Below the pieces are notes generated by a model. The model saw nothing but the letters and a program-made list of their open reading frames with translations. It had not been told where the DNA came from and did no database searches. Shown one piece after another: positions 17,301 through 18,853 of a stretch of DNA of 18,853 nucleotides (positions within the stretch are counted from its first letter, which is position 1; every line of letters starts with the position of its first letter). The stretch lies in the NCBI GenBank assembly GCA_026770585.1, contig MU646355.1, positions 849,388-868,240 of the forward strand, read 5' to 3'. The DNA is from Baffinella frigidus (taxonomy: Eukaryota > Cryptophyceae > Cryptomonadales > Baffinellaceae). The translations under genes were made by a program, and so were the position numbers.

Positions 17301-18210
17301 ACTCAAGTTACTCAACCGACTCAACCGACTCAACCTAAATACCTAAACTCTTCAAAACATAACCCCTATACGTAATTCAGGTTACATACATCGACCCGAA
17401 GGGGCTAATCGAGGAGTACAAGGCGCTGCCCTCCTTCGCGGAGGGCGGGAGCGACCTCTCCAAAAAGCTCCAAGAGGTGCGCGCCCTGAACTCCCCAAAC
17501 CCTGAACCGTAAACACTCTTAACCATGCACCCGCAAACCAGAACCCGGAACCCGAAACCCCCTCACACCTCAAACCTGAACTCTAACCCCCCAAAAACCA
17601 AGAACCTTAACCACTCTAAACCCTAAACCCTACACACTCTAAGCCCTAAACTCCACACCCTGAACACCCTGAACCCCAACCCCCCGAAACCCCAAACCTC
17701 CTAGACCCTAGACCCTAGACCCCAAGCCCCTAGCTCTTGAACCCCGAGCCCAAAATCTTCAACACCTGAACCCTCAACCATAAATCCCCCGACAAACGCC
17801 CTCTAGTCTCTCCTATCCCCTTCACCTAGTTTCCTCTTAATCCTCTTAATATATTCTTTTCTCAGACCCGAACGCAGGCAACAGAGGAGGGGGGCCCGGG
17901 GGTGACACAAGAGCTCACCCTTGAGATGGTCAAGTGGAAGCTGCAGACACTTTACACCTTCAACCTCAACACATAAACACATAAACACATAAACACATAA
18001 ACACATAAAAAACTTTACCCCACCATACACCCATAAACCCAAGCCCATACACCCATAAACCCAAGCCCATACACCCAACACAACCAAAAACTCATAAACC
18101 CATTACCCGCCCGAATCCAGGCGACAGAGGAGGGGGGCCCGGGGGTGTCAGAAGAGCTGACCCTCGAGATGGTCAAGCGGAAGCTCCAGACGCCCGTTTG
18201 CCGCAACCAG
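8123..18210 (+). CDS. AK7: Adenylate kinase 7-like protein (AK7), 3'-truncated
   Basis: Join of 8123-8383, 8586-8723, 10079-10135, 11291-11379, 12485-12596, 13441-13515, 14245-14355, 14609-14679, 15617-15677, 16358-16424, 16633-16700, 17381-17476 and 18121-18210: 1296 nt, 432 codons, no stop. AK7 proteins join an N-terminal Rossmann/SDR-like domain to an adenylate kinase domain and act in cilia. Landmarks in family order: LLTADVIIYDVS; RKPHPNYK; TYIVWSGLLYG; GVLHSLFQCSWLG; MPVIGNGANKIPMIHVKDLA, typical of extended SDRs; GLVANIEKVVEEYREWR; VRVLFYGPPG at the P-loop; TPVCRNQ, which precedes GY(I/V)LDGFP in the family. All 12 acceptors read AG|G. Donors are weak (none is GTRAGT) and one is GC. 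The P-loop is degenerate. The remaining AK domain lies right of the window. Confidence 0.9.
8384..8585 (+). other. AK7 intron 1, no telomere-like filler
   Basis: 202 nt, GC-rich and unlike the later introns. Its first bases GTGCTCCTC resemble the start of exon 2, GTGCTGCTC. Confidence 0.7.
8586..8723 (+). CDS. AK7: AK7 exon 2
   Basis: 46 codons, VLLKYDYAENPEDETEKVMI then GVSSLLSWASNSTPK, donor AAG|GTCTGC. It matches the AK7 strand FILISTVMTWA and the Pro/acidic loop after it. Confidence 0.88.
8818..8943 (+). repeat. Hairpin and downstream echo of exon 2
   Basis: 8909-8943 repeats the 3' end of exon 2 (CGCAAATGGGGAGGA... to GAGATGAAG) followed by GTCAGT. A small palindrome AGGAAATTCC/GGGATTTCCT with a CCTAGG core precedes it (8818-8848). 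Confidence 0.75.
8973..9080 (+). repeat. Dispersed repeat, family G, copy 1
   Basis: Starts CCAATTTGGTGTGCCCGGG, then a CTCCAAAGTGGACGGATTT stretch, a GAGAATG block and GGTCAACCCG. The same order of blocks appears at 10494-10608 and partly at 15686-15998. Confidence 0.65.
9081..9439. other. AK7 intron 2 segment, unassigned
   Basis: Mixed-composition intron DNA with a TTTGTACC motif at 9266-9273. I see no exon or clear repeat in it. Confidence 0.4.
9440..9554. mobile_element. Fold-back element, family F, well preserved
   Basis: 115 bp with perfect 35-bp arms (9440-9474 and 9520-9554) starting AGCTCTGCCTGAGTAAAACT. The loop is about 45 bp. A degenerate copy lies in the EMC4 intron at 5798-5906. 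Single arm-like pieces (CAGCTCTG...CAGTCTATTTTAG) occur at 10145 and 10278. Confidence 0.85.
9600..9850 (+). repeat. Minisatellite, period about 41-43 bp
   Basis: Units resemble GTGTGTTGAGGAATGGATCG followed by CGTCCAGGGTGTAC and ACGCCA, at about 9658, 9695, 9736, 9779 and 9822, with more degenerate units before, and again at about 9990-10070. Confidence 0.8.
9851..9989 (+). repeat. Two upstream echoes of exon 3
   Basis: 9851-9870 (GTGCTGACCTCGGCGGAGGC) and 9960-9989 (after TTTCAG; GTGCATACGTCGGTGGAGGC and more) repeat the 5' part of exon 3, upstream of the true exon at 10079. Confidence 0.8.
10079..10135 (+). CDS. AK7: AK7 exon 3
   Basis: 19 codons, VLTSVEADTRKPHPNYKGQ, between GGCAG| and CAG|GTCTGC. 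RKPHPNYK aligns with the RRSHPNF-type motif that AK7 proteins carry here. Confidence 0.82.
10140..10402 (+). repeat. 133-bp tandem duplication
   Basis: Two diverged units start CCTCCCAGCTCTG at 10141 and 10274. Both run through CAGTCTATTTTAG(C/T)CCCGG, a TAGATT stretch, an AAGGTG/GAGGTG block and ATTCCTGG. The unit begins with a family F-like arm. Confidence 0.75.
10494..10608 (+). repeat. Dispersed repeat, family G, copy 2
   Basis: Same block order as 8973-9080: CACCAATTTGGCGAGCCCGG, GAAGTTGATGGATTTGCACC, AGGATGTTAAGTTGACAATC, GTCAACCCG. Confidence 0.65.
10627..10801. mobile_element. Compound palindromes with CTGTGTGG arms
   Basis: A hairpin at 10627-10670 (GGGGGCGTGGTTCG and complement) is followed by ACGAACCACGCCCCCT repeats. 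Then GCCCGCTGTGTGGGGCTGAG occurs twice in direct order (10710, 10740) and once inverted (10775-10801), with 27-bp arms. The arm is related to family E (CCCACTGTGTGG). Confidence 0.75.
10865..11285 (+). repeat. Telomere-like filler of AK7 intron 3
   Basis: CCCTAAA and variants at 10866-10900 and 11118-11285. Two CT runs lie between (10938-10953, 11074-11090). The second is followed by GAACAG|GTGACGGT, a 9-10 bp echo of the exon 4 start at 11098. Confidence 0.8.
11291..11379 (+). CDS. AK7: AK7 exon 4
   Basis: 29 codons plus 2 bases, VTVENLIMNKGNQKKDKLRT then YIVWSGLLYG, donor CGG|GTGACA, phase 2. It corresponds to the strand TYVVAAGLQYG of AK7. Confidence 0.9.
11455..11664 (+). repeat. Two downstream echoes of exon 4
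   Basis: 11455-11529 repeats most of exon 4 from CCTGATCATGAACGAGGGTA to TACGG|GTGTGT. 11632-11664 repeats only the last third, ending GACGG|GTGCGT. Neither has an acceptor. A family E arm remnant (CACACAGCGGGCTTCGAAGG) lies between them at 11551. Confidence 0.85.
11869..11916 (+). repeat. Upstream echo of exon 5
   Basis: After CGTGCAG, 46-48 bp match the 5' part of exon 5 (GTGCGGGGAGGGGGTGCTGC to GTGCTCG), then the copy breaks off without a donor. Confidence 0.85.
11965..12160. mobile_element. Fold-back element, family K
   Basis: Arms TGCCTAGAGCTATTCCGGTA plus GGACTT and their complement end at 12160. Inside are three ACTTCGAG units (12007-12030), their complement near 12110-12122, and TTTGTACC at 12033. 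Part of an arm recurs at 12295-12317. Confidence 0.8.
12485..12596 (+). CDS. AK7: AK7 exon 5
   Basis: One base plus 37 codons, CGEGVLHSLFQCSWLG then THKAMPVIGNGANKIPMIHV, between GTGCAG| and AAG|GTTCAA. PVIGNG....PMIHV followed by DLA in exon 6 is the signature of the extended SDR-like fold in AK7. Confidence 0.92.
12618..13045 (+). repeat. Downstream echoes of exon 5
   Basis: 12744-12808 and about 12915-12990 repeat the 3' half of exon 5 (GGACGCACAA(G/A)GCGATGCC to CACGTCAAG) with GT after them. Shorter pieces CGTCAAGGTCTGCGAACGAG lie at 12618 and 13027. Both long copies change GCC to TCC (NGSNK instead of NGANK), so one probably derives from the other. Confidence 0.88.
12827..12912. mobile_element. 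Small fold-back element
   Basis: Perfect 10-bp ends AGTTGACTGA / TCAGTCAACT, with TTTGTACC at 12848. A related GGTTGACTAAATCGGTGGGG unit is tandemly doubled at 13052-13100. Confidence 0.6.
13139..13440 (+). repeat. Telomere-like filler with upstream echo of exon 6
   Basis: CCCTACA and CCCTAAA runs, the cleanest at 13253-13326. 13193-13235, after AATAG, repeats the first 43 bp of exon 6 (GACCTGGCAGGGATCGTCCT to AAGCCCGA) without a donor. Confidence 0.85.
13441..13515 (+). CDS. AK7: AK7 exon 6
   Basis: 25 codons, DLAGVVLAVADKKPNETNSI then LAVDQ, after GTGCAG|. The donor is CAG|GCAAAA, a GC-AG intron if the frame into exon 7 (GETPLLEV) is right. Matches DLAGVI..V....P..YLVAVDES of AK7. Confidence 0.87.
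13516..13713 (+). repeat. Telomere-like filler, intron 6
   Basis: CCCTAAAC, CCCCAGA and CCCCAAA variants with a doubled AAACCCCAGACCCCAACCCT segment. No exon seen. Confidence 0.75.
13714..14203 (+). repeat. Five upstream echoes of exon 7
   Basis: Copies begin after CAG at 13714, 13825, 13932, 14046 and 14156, about every 110 bp, ahead of the true exon at 14245. Most run GAGACGCCGCTNNTGGAGGT to CTGCAGAGCGG and then fall into filler; the fifth is the most degraded. Copies 1 and 4 share the same 3' flank (GCTCAAAAAGGAAACCCTAA and beyond), showing a second-level duplication of about 332 bp. Confidence 0.9.
14245..14355 (+). CDS. AK7: AK7 exon 7
   Basis: 37 codons, GETPLLEVARAISKVLQSGE then VEQYSLDKYLEFMAANK, donor AAG|GTCGTA. 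It matches the AK7 segment with ..T(L/P)LE(I/V)...ISK. Only this copy is open from acceptor to donor. Confidence 0.88.
14356..14608 (+). repeat. Telomere-like filler, intron 7
   Basis: CCCGAAA units near the donor give way to CCCTAAA and CCCCAAA units toward the acceptor GCACAG. Confidence 0.75.
14609..14679 (+). CDS. AK7: AK7 exon 8
   Basis: EPHANSIVMQLNMRMS then MLAEGVP, matching the L..LLVNLRMEAL region of AK7. The 3' border is uncertain: GT at 14680 keeps the frame into exon 9, but the sequence (CCCGT|GTCCGT) is a weak donor. Confidence 0.72.
14680..15090 (+). repeat. Downstream echo array of exon 8
   Basis: Units of about 125 bp begin with relatives of TCGATGCTC(G/A)CTG...GGCGTCCC, at about 14790, 14921 and 15041. 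Each is followed by GACCGCGCTTGGGTACCAGC, a C run and (in two of them) GGTACAAA. The exon part shrinks from unit to unit. Confidence 0.8.
15100..15616 (+). repeat. Filler of intron 8 with ACCATA array and upstream echo of exon 9
   Basis: 15271-15290, after CACCAG, repeats the first 20 bp of exon 9 (GTACGGCCCGGAAGCAGAGG). It runs directly into about 30 units of ATAACC/ATGACC (15292-15482), a hexamer array found nowhere else in the window. Degenerate CCCTAAA filler lies on both sides. Confidence 0.9.
15617..15677 (+). CDS. AK7: AK7 exon 9
   Basis: One base plus 20 codons, YGPEAEAWHSGAGLVANIEK, between CCCAG| and AAG|GTCTCT. W..(Q/G)(T/A)G(F/L)V.NI aligns with AK7 before the AK domain. Confidence 0.88.
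15678..16000 (+). repeat. Echo of exon 9 inside a family G tandem, plus inverted G copy
   Basis: 15752-15780 repeats the 3' half of exon 9 with GT (AAG|GTCGCG). Each exon piece is followed by the same block, CAAAGTTGACAGGTTTGTAC to CTTAAGAATAGTC, a tandem of about 103 bp. At 15925-15998 a G-family block lies in inverted orientation (GGTACAAATCCGTCAACTTT then GAGCCCGGGCTCACC). Confidence 0.8.
16001..16357 (+). repeat. Intron 9 rest with upstream echo of exon 10
   Basis: 16166-16203, after CCCAG, repeats the first 38 bp of exon 10 (GTGGTCGAAAAATACCGTGA and on to CTGCAACC), then breaks into filler at ATGAACCCC. The rest is loose CACCTAAACC-type filler. Confidence 0.85.
16358..16424 (+). CDS. 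AK7: AK7 exon 10 (start of AK domain)
   Basis: 22 codons plus one base, VVEEYREWRNLQPVRVLFYG then PP, donor CTG|GTTCAA. VRVLFYGPP is the first strand and the beginning of the P-loop of the adenylate kinase domain. Confidence 0.9.
16425..16632 (+). repeat. Telomere-like filler, intron 10
   Basis: CCCCAAA and CACCAAA units, including two blocks of (ACACCAA)n at about 16495-16521 and 16551-16562, ending in AAACCAG. Confidence 0.8.
16633..16700 (+). CDS. AK7: AK7 exon 11 (degenerate P-loop)
   Basis: Two bases plus 22 codons: GTDWFPGADGRLYLAKDF then AQEYQ, donor CAG|GTTACC. The family has GPP.(V/S)GKS..AK.L...Y. Here LAKDFAQEY aligns well, but the GK(S/T) site reads GRL and extra residues TDWFPG precede it. 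Confidence 0.82.
16701..16866 (+). other. AK7 intron 11, first part
   Basis: Short telomere-like filler, then unique sequence. CCAGATTACGAGC at about 16794 recurs at 17159 after the exon 11 echo, so exon and flank were duplicated together. Confidence 0.6.
16867..17014. mobile_element. Fold-back element, family J
   Basis: 148 bp. Arms start TATCTCAGAAAAGGGATTCT and continue through AAGTCATTC-like sequence, about 50 bp nearly complementary. The loop side carries CGTCAACTTA/TAAGTTGACAGATTTG, a motif shared with family G. Confidence 0.8.
17060..17126 (+). repeat. Downstream echo of exon 11, one base shorter
   Basis: Almost identical to exon 11 and ends TACCAG|GTTGTC. It lacks the AG acceptor (preceded by CCCCGG), and GGGGGCGG has become GGGTCGG, a net one-base loss that shifts the frame. 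It cannot replace exon 11. Confidence 0.85.
17170..17380 (+). repeat. Telomere-like filler before exon 12
   Basis: CCCTAAA and CCCTGAA units at 17188-17284, then an AACCGACTC direct repeat, ending at ATTCAG. Confidence 0.8.
17381..17476 (+). CDS. AK7: AK7 exon 12
   Basis: 32 codons, VTYIDPKGLIEEYKALPSFA then EGGSDLSKKLQE, between TTCAG| and GAG|GTGCGC. It lies where AK7 has HIQLKDVISEAI. No echoes seen around it. Confidence 0.83.
17477..17820 (+). repeat. Degenerate filler, intron 12
   Basis: Loose CCCTAAA, CCCTGAA and CTAGACC variants, C-rich on the sense strand, with no exon or clear period. Confidence 0.65.
17878..17948 (+). repeat. Upstream echo of exon 13
   Basis: After CGCAG, 71 bp match exon 13 (ACAGAGGAGGGGGGCCCGGG to CTGCAGAC). 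The copy then becomes ACTTTACACC and lacks the CRNQ end and donor. Confidence 0.88.
17969..18078 (+). repeat. Octamer (ACACATAA)n and 23-bp tandem repeat
   Basis: Five ACACATAA octamers at 17969-18009, then two units of CCCATAAACCCAAGCCCATA with ACA at about 18030-18075. Both look like variant telomere-type filler. Confidence 0.85.
18121..18210 (+). CDS. AK7: AK7 exon 13, last exon in window
   Basis: 30 codons, ATEEGGPGVSEELTLEMVKR then KLQTPVCRNQ, between TCCAG| and CAG|GTTTCG. ..(F/V)(M/L)..KL...PCRNQ precedes GYILDGFP in AK7, so the next exon should start with GY and lies beyond the window. Confidence 0.9.
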
Positions 18211-18640
18211 GTTTCGGGCCTCTCTTTTAGGTTTCGAGCCTCTTGTTCTTCAGGTTTCGAGCACCAAATTTTTCAGGGCTCGAGCCTTGCTTTTAGGTTT
18301 TTTTAGGTTTTGAGCCCCTCGTTTTTCAGCTGACCCGAAATGGTGAAACGGAAGCTGCTGACACCCGTTTGCCGCAACCAGGGTTCGAGCCTCTCTTTCT
18401 TCAGGTTTCGAGTCCCACATCGTGCAGGGTTCGAGTCTCTTTTTGTAAGGTTGCAAGTCTCTATTTTTTGAGGTTTCGGGTCTCTTTTTTTTGAAGGTGT
18501 CGAGCCTCGTTTTTTTGAGGTTTCGGGGGCCCCCCCGTTTTATCGAGACGGGCCAGCGGAAACCCCAGGCGTCTGTTTTCCGCAACCAGGTTTTGAGCCT
18601 CTCGTTTTTCAGGGTTTGAGTCTCTTTCTCCAATGCCCCT
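18211..18640 (+). repeat. Downstream echoes of exon 13 and a T-rich minisatellite
   Basis: 18329-18391 and about 18549-18589 repeat the 3' part of exon 13, both ending GCAACCAG(G)GTT. Between them GGTTTCGAGCCTCT(C/T)TTTTT units recur every 25-35 bp. This unit is the donor-side flank of exon 13 amplified. Confidence 0.85.
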
Positions 18641-18689
18641 TACATGGCTCCAAACGACTCTTTTTCCCAATGCCCCCAACGGCAATAAC

Positions 18690-18853
18690 CGAGCCCTAAA
18701 CCCCAAACCCTAAACCCCAAACCCTAAACCCTAAACCCTAAACCCTAAACCCTAAACCCCAGACCCCAAACCCCAAACCCCAACCCCCAATCCCCAATCC
18801 CAAACCCCAAACCCCAAACCCCGAACCCAAACCCCAAAACCCAAAACCCCAAA
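18690..18853 (+). repeat. Telomere-like filler at window end
   Basis: CCCTAAA grading into CCCCAAA and CCCCAAT units, still inside AK7 intron 13. Confidence 0.85.

Noticed and set aside
17878-17948. Upstream copy of exon 13 as the real exon
   Set aside because: It lacks the conserved CRNQ end and a donor; the copy at 18121-18210 has both.
1-18853. tRNA, rRNA or other structured RNA genes
   Set aside because: I saw no tRNA A/B boxes in a cloverleaf context or rRNA-like segments; the many hairpins are repeat arms with CCTAGG cores.

Overview
This is eukaryotic nuclear DNA: spliced genes with very short, GC-rich exons lie in long introns built from telomere-like repeats (CCCTAAA and variants), tandem duplications and fold-back elements. 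AK7-type adenylate kinases are typical of ciliated or flagellated cells. The plant/algal-type telomere repeat, the GC-rich exons and a TGTAA motif just past one stop codon make a flagellate alga most likely. A prasinophyte-like green alga is my best guess. A dinoflagellate or other alga is not excluded, and the species cannot be proved from the sequence.

Layout. (1) 1-1401, + strand: the last three exons of an unrecognised gene, ending at TAA 1399-1401. (2) About 1400-3500: an intergenic block packed with short palindromic elements (families A, B, C), some nested. (3) About 3520-7948, - strand: EMC4, subunit 4 of the ER membrane protein complex, with exons at 7948-7717, 7573-7469, 6026-5918 and 4380-about 4302. 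All three splice junctions keep the frame and the protein reads as EMC4, including the LLPT..SDW motif. An 85-bp tandem array lies beyond its 3' end. (4) 7949-8122: a short head-to-head intergenic region, the likely shared promoter. (5) 8123-18210 and beyond, + strand: an adenylate kinase 7 (AK7) homologue. Thirteen exons total 1296 nt (432 codons, all in frame) within about 10 kb, and the 3' end lies outside the window.

The most striking feature is a regular pattern of exon echoes. Most exons are flanked by truncated, degenerate copies of themselves inside the neighbouring introns. Copies upstream of an exon (in the sense of transcription) carry its 5' part with the acceptor AG. Copies downstream carry its 3' part with the donor GT. 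About 40 copies in three genes on both strands follow this rule and I found no exception. It is what repeated small tandem duplications across exon/intron borders would leave if one intact exon must survive. Together with the telomere-like filler and the fold-back elements, this shows how introns here may grow.

The genes do not form an operon-like pathway. EMC4 acts in ER membrane-protein insertion and AK7 in ciliary nucleotide metabolism. The AK7 P-loop is degenerate at the exon 10/11 junction, so catalytic activity of this domain is doubtful.
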